64,000 nucleotides of DNA, from the NCBI GenBank assembly GCA_958296225.1, contig OY282456.1:496001-560000 (forward strand), read 5' to 3'. A model generated the notes under the pieces. That model saw nothing but the letters and a program-made list of their open reading frames with translations. It was not told where the DNA came from and did no database searches. The position numbers and the translations under genes were made by a program. Below are positions 32,757-40,895 of this stretch, piece after piece (the first letter of the stretch is position 1; each line of letters starts with the position of its first letter). The stretch comes from an uncultured Dehalococcoidia bacterium. Its GTDB lineage: Bacteria; Chloroflexota; Dehalococcoidia; Lucifugimonadales; UBA3495.

Positions 32757-34574
32757 ATGACTAATCCTCGCGTCACCAATCTGCCGCGTCTGGCGATTAC
32801 CCTGTCGGCGTTCCTGGCGCTGGCCGCAGTTTTGGCCTGCGGCCCGGCCGACCCTCACCCGGATACCGGCGCCGCCGCCGACGCAATGCCGGCCCCGGCC
32901 AGCCGCGCCGCAACCGCCATTCCCATCCCCATCCCGGAATCCAGACCGGCCAGCAGCGCAGCCACGCTCCACCTGGCGATTACCCCGCTGCCCCAGGACA
33001 CCTATCTGCCCTGGCTGGCTACCAGCAGCGGCCACCTGGTCTTTCGCCCCATGTGGGAAAACCTGGCCACCATCGACCCCGCGACGGGCGTCTCGCAGGT
33101 CTATCCCCAGCTGGCTACCGGATGGGACATCAGCCCCGACGCCACCGAATATACCTTCCGCCTCCGCCAGAACGTTCCTTTCCACTTCGGCTATGGCGAG
33201 TTCACCGTGCAGGATTTTATCTTCACGGTTGACCAGCAGATGTCCGACCCTCTGGCCGGCTGCAAAGTTTCACTGCGCGCGTTTATGGGCGCCGACTCGA
33301 TGACCGAAATGATTGCGATGGGCAATATGGAGGTCATCGACGACCACACCTTCACGATGCAACTGGCCCGCCCCCAGGTGGACATCGCTTCCTTGTGGTT
33401 CAGCACGATGCGAGTGCCCTGCGCTGCCATCCGCAGCTCGGCGCAGCACGCCGCCCAGGGCGACGCCATGTTTGAAACCGGCCCCGCCGGCACCGGCGCC
33501 TACCAGTTCGTCAGCCGGGAGCTCCGGCAGTTCGCCGAATATGAGGCCGTGCCTTACGACCACTGGCGCGTGAACCCGGAGTTCCAGCGCCTGCGCATCA
33601 CCACCGCCCCCGAAGACCTGACCCGCCTGGCCATGCTCCTCGCCGGCGAGGCCAACATGGTGGATGTGCCTAAAGTCCTGCACCAGCAGGCCATCGACGG
33701 CGGCATGGAGATTCTGGAAAGCCCGCTGCCCACCGTCGGCCTCACCATCATCCCCAACGGCCAGTACTACCTGAGCCAGGTCAACTGGAACCCGGATACC
33801 GAGCCGTGGGCCGCTCCCGGCGCAACTGGGGTACTGGTGCGCGAGGCGATGAACCGGGCCATCAACCGGAAGCAGATTATCAACGAGCTGTTCCAGGGCC
33901 GCGGCGAGCCGATGTACAACACCATCTTTCACCACACCCTGGAAGGCTGGAACCCCCGCTGGCAAGAGGAGTTTGACGAAAAGTATGGCTACGACCCGGA
34001 GCGGGCCAAAGCGCTGCTGGATGAGGCCGGCTTCCCCGGCGACAATGGCCAGAACCGCTTCTATCTGGAAGTCTGGCAATCCAGTCTGCCGGGGTTGCCG
34101 GAAACCATCGAAGTCTCCCAAACCGTAGCCCAGTCCTTCCGGGACATCGGCATCGACGTCAAGCTGGTTGAAGTCGAGTTCGCCCGCGTCATCGACGCGC
34201 TCCGTGACCGCCACGACGCCCATTTCATCCTGCCGGTGCGCCAGACCATTCGCCCCGTCAGCGCCAACACCCGCAGCTACTATTACACCGGCCCGATAAA
34301 TCCGGCGCTTGGCCATCCGGATAGCGGCGCCGTCTATATGGAACATCAACTGTACGACGACACCTATCACCGGCTGCTGGGGGAAACCGACCCGGCCGAG
34401 CGCGAACGGCTGGCCCGCGCCATGGGGGACCACATCTATGACAATTACCGCAGCATCCCCGTGGTCAACATCCGCCCGACCCTGGTAGTGAACCCCGATG
34501 AAGTGGCCGAGTACGTCTTCGGCAGCCTGACCGGCGTGTTCGGGCATTTGGAGTACGCCAAAGCCGCCCGGTAA
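32757..34574 (+). CDS. ABC transporter substrate-binding lipoprotein, family 5 (paralogue 2)
   Basis: The 605-residue SBP_bac_5 protein has the same layout as its neighbours: lipobox VLAC near residue 24, a short linker, and a mature domain with YLPWLATSSGHLVFRPMWEN and HFGYGEFTVQDFIFTVDQQM. It differs at many ligand-side positions, for example VSLRAFMGADSM instead of APLKRFMGTDSM, so its specificity may differ. The Shine-Dalgarno GGAGG precedes the ATG. The shared GSLTGVFGHLEYAKA(A/T)R C-terminus confirms recent duplication. Confidence 0.92.
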   Translation: MTNPRVTNLPRLAITLSAFLALAAVLACGPADPHPDTGAAADAMPAPASRAATAIPIPIPESRPASSAATLHLAITPLPQDTYLPWLATSSGHLVFRPMWENLATIDPATGVSQVYPQLATGWDISPDATEYTFRLRQNVPFHFGYGEFTVQDFIFTVDQQMSDPLAGCKVSLRAFMGADSMTEMIAMGNMEVIDDHTFTMQLARPQVDIASLWFSTMRVPCAAIRSSAQHAAQGDAMFETGPAGTGAYQFVSRELRQFAEYEAVPYDHWRVNPEFQRLRITTAPEDLTRLAMLLAGEANMVDVPKVLHQQAIDGGMEILESPLPTVGLTIIPNGQYYLSQVNWNPDTEPWAAPGATGVLVREAMNRAINRKQIINELFQGRGEPMYNTIFHHTLEGWNPRWQEEFDEKYGYDPERAKALLDEAGFPGDNGQNRFYLEVWQSSLPGLPETIEVSQTVAQSFRDIGIDVKLVEVEFARVIDALRDRHDAHFILPVRQTIRPVSANTRSYYYTGPINPALGHPDSGAVYMEHQLYDDTYHRLLGETDPAERERLARAMGDHIYDNYRSIPVVNIRPTLVVNPDEVAEYVFGSLTGVFGHLEYAKAAR

Positions 34575-34598
34575 TGGCCCCGGGCGTAACGGTTCGCG

Positions 34599-34626
34599 CC
34601 GGGGCGAATAATCATTCGCCCCGGCA
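34599..34626. terminator. Palindromic hairpin after binding-protein gene 2
   Basis: GCCGGGGCGAAT, AATC, ATTCGCCCCGGC: a perfect 12-bp stem located 25 bp past the stop codon. No T-run follows. Confidence 0.55.
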
Positions 34627-34693
34627 ATCCGGATACGGCATTAAGCAAAGCATTGGCATTTTACCACGCGGACAGTATTTGTAAATCCGATAA

Positions 34694-34722
34694 TTGACAT
34701 TGCAGATTGCCGATGCTAATGT
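34694..34722 (+). promoter_or_regulatory. Promoter of the third binding-protein gene and probably the permeases
   Basis: TTGACA, 17 bp, TAATGT. It matches the 30581 promoter in the sequence TAATTGACATTGCA and in spacing. No hairpin or promoter is evident between this gene and the permease genes, so they are probably co-transcribed. Confidence 0.7.
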
Positions 34723-34767
34723 TGTGCGGCATACGGTTATCCGGTTATTTAATACGGAGGTGTCGGC

Positions 34768-36597
34768 ATGGCAGTTCGTCGGATTCACAACCTGGGGCGC
34801 GTCGCCCCATTGCCGCTGGTGATAGTATTGCTGGCCATCGTCACCGCCTGCGGCGGTTCGGCATCGCAGCCAGCCACGCCGGAAACGGCGACCACTGCGC
34901 CACCGGCCGCGTCCGGCGCCGCCAACGCTACTACTGCGCCGTCGCCGACCCCGGAGCCGGCCGCAGCCGTCAGCGAAACGATGCTCCACATGGCCGTTAC
35001 GCCCCTGCCCCAGGACACTTTCTATCCCTGGCTGGCTACCAGCAGCGGGCACCTGGTTTTCCGCCCGATGTGGGAAAACCTGAGCACCATCGACCCCAAA
35101 ACCGGCGTGTCGGAAATCTATCCTCAGCTCGCCCGGTCGTGGGAGATTAGCGCCGATGCCAGCGAATACACCTTCCAGCTGCAAGAGGGCGTGGAGTTTC
35201 ACTTCGGCCACGGCGAGTTCACGGTTAAGGACGTAATCCTGACCATCGACCAGCAGATGTCCGACCCGCTGGCCGGATGCAAAGCGCCGCTCATCAAATT
35301 CATGGGCGCCGAGTCCATGACCGAGATGATTGCCAACGGCAACATGGAGGTCATTGACGATTACACCTTCAAGATGAACCTGGCGCAGCCCCAGGTGGAC
35401 GTTATTTCCTGGTGGTTCAACATCCTGGTGGTGCCCTGCGCTGCCATCCGCAGCTCGGCGCAGCACGCCGCCGAGGGCGACGCCATGTTTGAAACCGGCC
35501 CCGCCGGCACCGGCGCCTACCAGTTCGCAACGCGGGAGCTGAAAGAGTTCACCGAGTACGAAGCCGTCCCCTACGACCACTGGCGGGTGAACCCGGAGTT
35601 CAAGCAGCTGCGTATTACCACCGCCCCCGAAGACTTGACCCGCCTGGCCATGCTGCTCACCAACGAGGCCAATATGGTGGACATTCCCAAGGTCCTGCAC
35701 CAGCAGGCCATCGACGAAGGCATGGAAGTGTTCGAGAGCCCGCTGCCGACGGTGGGACTGACCATCCTCCCCTTCGGGCAGTACTATGTCACGGAAGTCA
35801 ACTGGAACCCCGACACCGAACCCTGGGCGGCTCCGGGCGAGACGGGCATCCTGGTCCGCGAGGCAATGAACCGCGCCATCGACCGGGAGCAAATCATCAA
35901 CGAGCTGTTCAAGGGCCGCGGCGAGCCAATGTACAACACCATCTTCCACCAGACGCTGGAAGGCTGGAACCCCCGCTGGGAAGCAGAGTTTGAAGACAAG
36001 TACGGCTACGACCCCGAACTGGCCAAGCAGCTGCTCGACCAGGCCGGCTTTCCCGGCGACAACGGACAAGACCGTTTCAGCATCGAGGTTTGGCAAAGCA
36101 GCCTGCCCGGTCTGCCCGAAACCATTGAGGTAGCGCAAACCGTGGCCCAGTCCTTCCAGGACATCGGCATTAACACCAGGCTGGTAGAGGTGGAGTTCGC
36201 CCGCGCCCTGGACGCTTTCCGCGACCAGCACGATGCCCACTTCGTCCTGCCGGTGCGCCAGACGCTGCGGCCCATCACCGCCAACGCGCGCATCTACTAC
36301 TACGCCGGCGGCGGGCAAATCAGCCAAACCTCGGGCTTGCCCACCGGCGGCGTGGCCTACATGGAAAGCCCGCTCTACGATGAGGTTTATCATCGGCTGC
36401 TGGAAGAAACCAACCCCGACGAACGCAACCGTCAGGCCCAGCGCATGGGCGATGACATCTACGACACCTATCGCACCATCCCGGTAGTCAACATCCGCGC
36501 CACGCTGGTGGTGAACCCGGACGAAGTGGCCGAGTACAGCTTCGGCAGCCTGACCGGCGTGTTCGGGCATCTGGAATACGCCAAAGTGGCAAGGTAA
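34768..36597 (+). CDS. ABC transporter substrate-binding lipoprotein, family 5 (paralogue 3)
   Basis: The 609-residue SBP_bac_5 protein has a lipobox VTAC near residue 29, a Thr/Ala/Pro linker and the same mature domain (TFYPWLATSSGHLVFRPMWEN, HFGHGEFTVKDVILTIDQQM). It is closest to paralogue 1 in the CKAPL(I/K)(K/R)FMG and VISWWFNILVVPC segments. A GGAGG ribosome site precedes the ATG. Being directly upstream of the permease genes, it is likely the primary receptor, with the other two extending the substrate range. The ligand is unknown. Confidence 0.92.
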   Translation: MAVRRIHNLGRVAPLPLVIVLLAIVTACGGSASQPATPETATTAPPAASGAANATTAPSPTPEPAAAVSETMLHMAVTPLPQDTFYPWLATSSGHLVFRPMWENLSTIDPKTGVSEIYPQLARSWEISADASEYTFQLQEGVEFHFGHGEFTVKDVILTIDQQMSDPLAGCKAPLIKFMGAESMTEMIANGNMEVIDDYTFKMNLAQPQVDVISWWFNILVVPCAAIRSSAQHAAEGDAMFETGPAGTGAYQFATRELKEFTEYEAVPYDHWRVNPEFKQLRITTAPEDLTRLAMLLTNEANMVDIPKVLHQQAIDEGMEVFESPLPTVGLTILPFGQYYVTEVNWNPDTEPWAAPGETGILVREAMNRAIDREQIINELFKGRGEPMYNTIFHQTLEGWNPRWEAEFEDKYGYDPELAKQLLDQAGFPGDNGQDRFSIEVWQSSLPGLPETIEVAQTVAQSFQDIGINTRLVEVEFARALDAFRDQHDAHFVLPVRQTLRPITANARIYYYAGGGQISQTSGLPTGGVAYMESPLYDEVYHRLLEETNPDERNRQAQRMGDDIYDTYRTIPVVNIRATLVVNPDEVAEYSFGSLTGVFGHLEYAKVAR

Positions 36598-36672
36598 TTG
36601 GAACGCGGGAGCGGCGCATCCGTCCGTCGCCCCCGCCCCCCATTCGTGCATCAGTAATCAACGGAGGCGACA

Positions 36673-37596
36673 ATGCAGCGGTTTATCATCTTCCGCGTCG
36701 GGCAGGCCATTATCGCCGTGCTGCTGGTCAGCATCATCGTGTTTATGCTGTCCAACATCACCGGCGACGCCACGTCGGTGATGCTGCCTATGGGCGAGGC
36801 AACGCCCGAAGACATCGCGGAACTCAAAGCGAAATGGGGCCTGGACAAGCCCCTGCACATACGCTATCTGACGTTCCTGGGCAACGCGGTGCGCGGCGAT
36901 TTCGGCGAGTCCTACGCCTTCGGCGGCCAAACCGCCATGGGCATGGTTATCGACCGTTTCCCGGCCACCCTGCAACTGGGCGGGCTGGCTATGCTCATCT
37001 CCGTGGTAATCGGGGTGCCCCTGGGGGTCATCACGGCGGCGCGCAAGGACAGCTGGCTGGATTATCAGGGCAAGGCCATCGCGTTCCTGGGCCAGTCCGT
37101 GCCGAGCTTCTGGCTGGGCATAATGCTGCTCTGGCTGTTCGCGGTGAAGCTGGGCTGGCTGCCCTCCTCGGGCAAAGGCGGCATCGAATATATGATTATG
37201 CCGGCCTTTACCCTGGGCTTCTTCCAGGTGGCCGCCCTGCTGCGGTTAATCCGCTCCTCAATGCTGGACGTTCTGGATACCGAGTTCGTCAAACTGGCGC
37301 GCATCAAGGGCGTCCCGGAGTGGAAAGTAATCTGGAAGCACTGCCTGCGCAACGCTTTCATCGCGCCGCTCACCTACTTCGCCATCATCATCGGCTCCCT
37401 CTTCACCGGCACGGTGATAGTAGAAACGGTGTTCTCGTGGCCGGGCGTGGGTCAGCTGGCGGTGGGCGCCGTGCGGGGGCGCGATTTCCAGGTATTGCAG
37501 GCGGTGGTAATCATCGGTTCGTCCATCTACATCCTGGCGAACCTGGTTGTGGACATACTGTACGCCTACCTGGACCCGCGCATCCGGTACACGTAG
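36673..37596 (+). CDS. ABC transporter permease, DppB/OppB type
   Basis: The 307-residue polytopic permease begins with a membrane helix (IIFRVGQAIIAVLLVSIIVFML). An extracytoplasmic region follows with LGLDKPL-like text (KWGLDKPLHIRYLTFL), then five more helices. The EAA coupling loop is DTEFVKLARIKGVPEWKVIWKHCLRNA, which contacts the ATPases. The length is typical of DppB. It starts 75 bp after the third binding-protein gene and precedes the DppC-type gene. Confidence 0.93.
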   Translation: MQRFIIFRVGQAIIAVLLVSIIVFMLSNITGDATSVMLPMGEATPEDIAELKAKWGLDKPLHIRYLTFLGNAVRGDFGESYAFGGQTAMGMVIDRFPATLQLGGLAMLISVVIGVPLGVITAARKDSWLDYQGKAIAFLGQSVPSFWLGIMLLWLFAVKLGWLPSSGKGGIEYMIMPAFTLGFFQVAALLRLIRSSMLDVLDTEFVKLARIKGVPEWKVIWKHCLRNAFIAPLTYFAIIIGSLFTGTVIVETVFSWPGVGQLAVGAVRGRDFQVLQAVVIIGSSIYILANLVVDILYAYLDPRIRYT

Positions 37597-37672
37597 GCCG
37601 AAAGGTCGGCACAGAAAACTATGACCGGGTAACCGTCAGGTTACCCCGACGCGGACGGCGGAGGACTACACC

Positions 37673-38767
37673 ATGGCAACCACAATGGCCCCGGCAGCTC
37701 CCGTTTCGGAGGAAACTGCGGCCTCGTTGGGAACCCTCTCCAGGATTAGACACTGGATGCGGGAAATCCGGCGCCTGCCCTTATTCCCGGTGACCATGCT
37801 GCTGGTTTTCCTGATTATTCCCGCCGTCTTCGCCGAGCTAATCTCGCCGCACAACCCCCGGCGGGGAGATTTGGACGACCGGCTGGTGCCCCCGGCCTGG
37901 TCCGGCGACGTTGTATCCCTCCGCACGGTAGTGGAGAAAGTCAATCGAGACAACCGCCAGAACGAAATCAAACTGAGCGACGCCGAGCGCACGGTACGCA
38001 TCGGGGATGCTGCGGTGGTCGGCAAAGGGGCGGACGCAGCCCCCGTATTGGGCGACCAGATTCAGGTTACGGTCAAACCCGGCGGCCAGGCCAAATACCT
38101 GCTGGGCACTGACAAAAGCGGCATGGACATCTTCAGCCGGATTGTACACGGCGCCCGCCTGGCGCTGGTGGTATCCCTGTTGGCGATTTTCGCGTCGGGG
38201 ATACTTGGCACCGTGCTGGGCATCCTGGCCGGCTATTTTGGCGGCTGGATTGACACGGTGGTAATGCGCCTGGTCGATATGTCCCTGTCCATTTCGCTGG
38301 TGCTGGTGGCGCTGGTGCTGGCGGCCACGCTGGGGCCGCGCATCGAGAACGTGCTGATTGTGGTGTGCCTCTTCCTGTGGTCGCGCTACGCCCGGCTGGT
38401 GCGAGGCGAAACGCTGGCCCTCAAGACGCAGGACTTCATCGCCCGCTCCCGGGTGGCCGGTTCGTCCCAGTTCCGCATTATGCTGCGCCACATCTTCCCC
38501 AACCTGGTCAACACCATAATTGTGCTGGCGACCTTGCAGCTGGGGTTCGTCATCCTGCTGGAAGCCGGCCTGAGCTTCCTGGGCGCCGGCATCCCGCGCC
38601 CCAACCCGGCGTGGGGCGTTATGGTCGCCGACGGGCGGGAACTCATCATTGATTCCTGGTGGGTGTCTTTCTTCCCCGGCCTGGCGATTCTGTTCACCGT
38701 GCTGTCGGTGAACCTGCTGGGCGACTGGCTGCGCGACCGGCTGGACCCCAAGCAGCGCAACGTTTAG
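37673..38767 (+). CDS. ABC transporter permease, DppC/OppC type
   Basis: The 364-residue permease has a helix at residues 40-62 and then a longer than usual extracytoplasmic insert of about 80 residues (to [21 protein letters not shown]). Five further helices follow. The EAA loop is [29 protein letters not shown], and the end is [15 protein letters not shown]. The GTDxxGRD-like motif before the second helix is typical of the DppC family. With DppB it forms the membrane channel for the three binding proteins and the two ATPases. Confidence 0.93.
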   Translation: MATTMAPAAPVSEETAASLGTLSRIRHWMREIRRLPLFPVTMLLVFLIIPAVFAELISPHNPRRGDLDDRLVPPAWSGDVVSLRTVVEKVNRDNRQNEIKLSDAERTVRIGDAAVVGKGADAAPVLGDQIQVTVKPGGQAKYLLGTDKSGMDIFSRIVHGARLALVVSLLAIFASGILGTVLGILAGYFGGWIDTVVMRLVDMSLSISLVLVALVLAATLGPRIENVLIVVCLFLWSRYARLVRGETLALKTQDFIARSRVAGSSQFRIMLRHIFPNLVNTIIVLATLQLGFVILLEAGLSFLGAGIPRPNPAWGVMVADGRELIIDSWWVSFFPGLAILFTVLSVNLLGDWLRDRLDPKQRNV

Positions 38768-38814
38768 CAAACCGGCGCCATCCGTTCGCCGCGCCATACG
38801 GCGTGATAAAGTGT

Positions 38815-38847
38815 AGGGGCAAGTCCGCCGCCGGCGGATTCGCCCCT
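38815..38847. terminator. Hairpin after the permease genes
   Basis: AGGGGCAAGTCCGCCG, CC, GGCGGATTCGCCCCT forms a long, nearly perfect stem about 47 bp after the permease stop. It could terminate the transporter operon. Confidence 0.5.
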
Positions 38848-38867
38848 GCCAACGTGTTGCCTCCCCA

Positions 38868-40214
38868 ATGAACCAGCAGGAAACGGAAACCCAACTGCCC
38901 GACTGGATTGAGCGCAGCCAGCGCACGTCCCGCCGCCGCTACCGGATGCGCCTGGCCCGTCCGCTGTTGGCGGGCGCCATCCTGGCGCTGGTGGCCGTGC
39001 TGGGCTGGATTTTCTGGTTCAGCCTGCCCAACCCGGCGCGCTGGTTCGTGGGCAGCCCGTCGTCGGTAGCCTCGTCGGCATCCCGCACGGGGCAGTGGTC
39101 AATGCTGGGCTACGGCCCCAACCTGAACGGGTATGTTGCGGAGGTGGCACGGCAGCCGGCCGGGAAGCTGGTCTGGTCGCAGGACTTGGGCCCCCCCACC
39201 CGTTCCGCGCCGCTGGTGGTGGACGGGATGCTATATGTCGGCGGCCACTTCCGGGTGATGGCCCTGGACGCCGGCACCGGGCGGCAAATCTGGTCGGTGG
39301 ACACGCCGGGGCCTATGGACCACGCCCTGACCGTAGCCAACAACAACCTGGTGTTCGTGGGTTTGACCAACCACAAGATGCTGGCGCTGAACCGGGATAC
39401 CGGCGCGCCGGTTTGGGAGTTCAAGGCTTACCTGCCCATCTCGGCCGCCGCGTTAGTCCACGACGGCATCGCCTACGTAACGTCATCGGGCAACATCATC
39501 TACGCTCTGGACGCCCAAACCGGCGAACGGCTGTGGCGGCACAAGCTAAAAGGCAACGTCAAGACCACGCCGGCGCTGCGGGATGGCCGTCTCTACGTGG
39601 CCGACGACGAGGGCAACCTGTATTTCATTGACGCCGACAATGGGCGACGGCGCTTCCGGTATCTCACGGCGGGGTCGGCATCGGGGCCGCCGGTGGCAGC
39701 GGACGGGCTGGTTTATTTCCCGTCGGGCGGCGCGCTCTACGCCATTGATACCGGAGTGAAAGGACTGCCGGGCCTATACTGGATTAAGCGAACCTGGTTC
39801 CAGTTATGGATTTGGCAGATTCCCGGCATCCCGGCGCCCCCGGCCCAGCGCGGAGAACACTGGCGGTTCGCCCCGGAGGAACGGGCGTCGCAAGGCATCA
39901 TCGCCTCGCCGGCCGTGGCCGACGGCGTGTATTACCAGGGCGACGGCGACGGCCTGTTCTACGCCCGCGACGCCGTATCGGATGCCGAGCGGTGGCGGTT
40001 TGAGGCCGGGGGCGGCATCGTCAGCTCGCCGGTAGCCCTGGGCCAGCGGGTCTATTTCGGCGCGCGGGACGGGCTGCTGTACGCCCTGAACCGGGAGGAC
40101 GGCCGGCTAATCTGGCAGCTGGATCTAGGCGCGCCAATAGAGCTGCCGCCGGCCTACGCGGGCGGGCGGCTGTATGTACGCACGGCCGACGGACGGGTGC
40201 ACGCGGTGGAGTGA
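38868..40214 (+). CDS. Membrane-anchored PQQ-like beta-propeller protein
   Basis: The 448-residue protein has a basic cytoplasmic N-terminus, one membrane helix (residues about 32-54, PLLAGAILALVAVLGWIFWF) and an extracytoplasmic propeller of PQQ-type repeats. Recognisable blades include GTGRQIWSVDTPG, NRDTGAPVWEFKAYLP, DAQTGERLWRHKLKGNVK and NREDGRLIWQLDLGAP. It has no catalytic residues of quinoprotein dehydrogenases, so a BamB-like scaffold or binding role is more likely. A paralogue with a zinc ribbon in front lies at 61946-63430. It may be linked functionally to the adjacent transporter, but this is only positional. Confidence 0.8.
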   Translation: MNQQETETQLPDWIERSQRTSRRRYRMRLARPLLAGAILALVAVLGWIFWFSLPNPARWFVGSPSSVASSASRTGQWSMLGYGPNLNGYVAEVARQPAGKLVWSQDLGPPTRSAPLVVDGMLYVGGHFRVMALDAGTGRQIWSVDTPGPMDHALTVANNNLVFVGLTNHKMLALNRDTGAPVWEFKAYLPISAAALVHDGIAYVTSSGNIIYALDAQTGERLWRHKLKGNVKTTPALRDGRLYVADDEGNLYFIDADNGRRRFRYLTAGSASGPPVAADGLVYFPSGGALYAIDTGVKGLPGLYWIKRTWFQLWIWQIPGIPAPPAQRGEHWRFAPEERASQGIIASPAVADGVYYQGDGDGLFYARDAVSDAERWRFEAGGGIVSSPVALGQRVYFGARDGLLYALNREDGRLIWQLDLGAPIELPPAYAGGRLYVRTADGRVHAVE

Positions 40215-40218
40215 TGCG

Positions 40219-40497
40219 CTACGGACGCCGCAGCCGGCCGAGGCGAACCAAATCTGACGCATCCCATTTTGCCTGATTTTCAATGATGCTGCGTAGTGTG
40301 GGCAAGGGGAAAGTGTCGCCGCCGAAGCGGCTCAATGTGACACGCCGCCGGTTAATTATGTCCTCAAAACGCCGGTGGCTGCCAACTTGTCTGGTACGCT
40401 CAAATCCGTCACGCAGCAAAACGCTTTCAATTTGCCGGGCGGTTAAACTTCTGAGGCGACTATAGTCGACCGGCATATCAGAGAACAGCCTCTGCAA
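40219..40497 (-). CDS. hicA: HicA family mRNA interferase toxin
   Basis: The 92-residue protein resembles HicA: a central GSHRRFEDIINRRRVTLSRFGGDTFP with the catalytic histidine of the GSH motif, then TLRSIIENQAKWDASDLVRL. HicA toxins have a double-stranded RNA-binding fold and cleave mRNA. The protein is somewhat longer than usual because of an N-terminal extension (MQRLFSDMPVDYSRLRSLTA); a start at the internal methionine MPVDYSRL is also possible. The gene follows its HicB partner by 12 bp on the minus strand, so the antitoxin is made first. Confidence 0.82.
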   Translation of the reverse strand: MQRLFSDMPVDYSRLRSLTARQIESVLLRDGFERTRQVGSHRRFEDIINRRRVTLSRFGGDTFPLPTLRSIIENQAKWDASDLVRLGRLRRP

Positions 40498-40509
40498 GAC
40501 CGTTCTCAG

Positions 40510-40794
40510 TCAGATGCTAACCAGAACGGATACGGGCGAGTTGTCAGTATTGGCGGTCGCTTGTGGCCGGGAATAAGGCAAGCCGCCCCGTTCTGCAACT
40601 TCGTCCCCGGCAATCGTCCCGTCGTGAATCTCCGCGAGAATGATTGCCAGCGCTTCCTTGATGTTACTAATCGCTTCCTCGCGCGTGTTCCCGCAGGTTG
40701 CCGCTCCCCAATCCTCCCACGCCGGATAGCAGCTATGCCAGCCATTGCCGTGGTCGTCCGCTTCAAGTACGATTGCAAAGTCCAGTGATTCCAT
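40510..40794 (-). CDS. hicB: HicB family antitoxin
   Basis: The 94-residue protein has the partial RNase H-like HicB fold: FAIVLEADDHGNGWHSCYPA, then GAATCGNTREEAISNIKEALAIILAEI, the conserved helix. No clear C-terminal DNA-binding ribbon-helix-helix is seen; the tail is short and hydrophilic. The gene starts at the ATG giving MESLDF rather than 23 codons upstream. It would neutralise HicA and repress the operon with it. The pair lies between the PQQ-type gene and the large HEPN-TPR gene. Confidence 0.78.
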   Translation of the reverse strand: MESLDFAIVLEADDHGNGWHSCYPAWEDWGAATCGNTREEAISNIKEALAIILAEIHDGTIAGDEVAERGGLPYSRPQATANTDNSPVSVLVSI

Positions 40795-40895
40795 AACAGC
40801 CTCCTGCCCTGTGCTGCCCCTGAAACCGATGGCAATGAAGCGCCGGTCCCGATGGTAGCGCAATCGTCGCCCGGCGCGGCGCCGGGGGGAACGGC

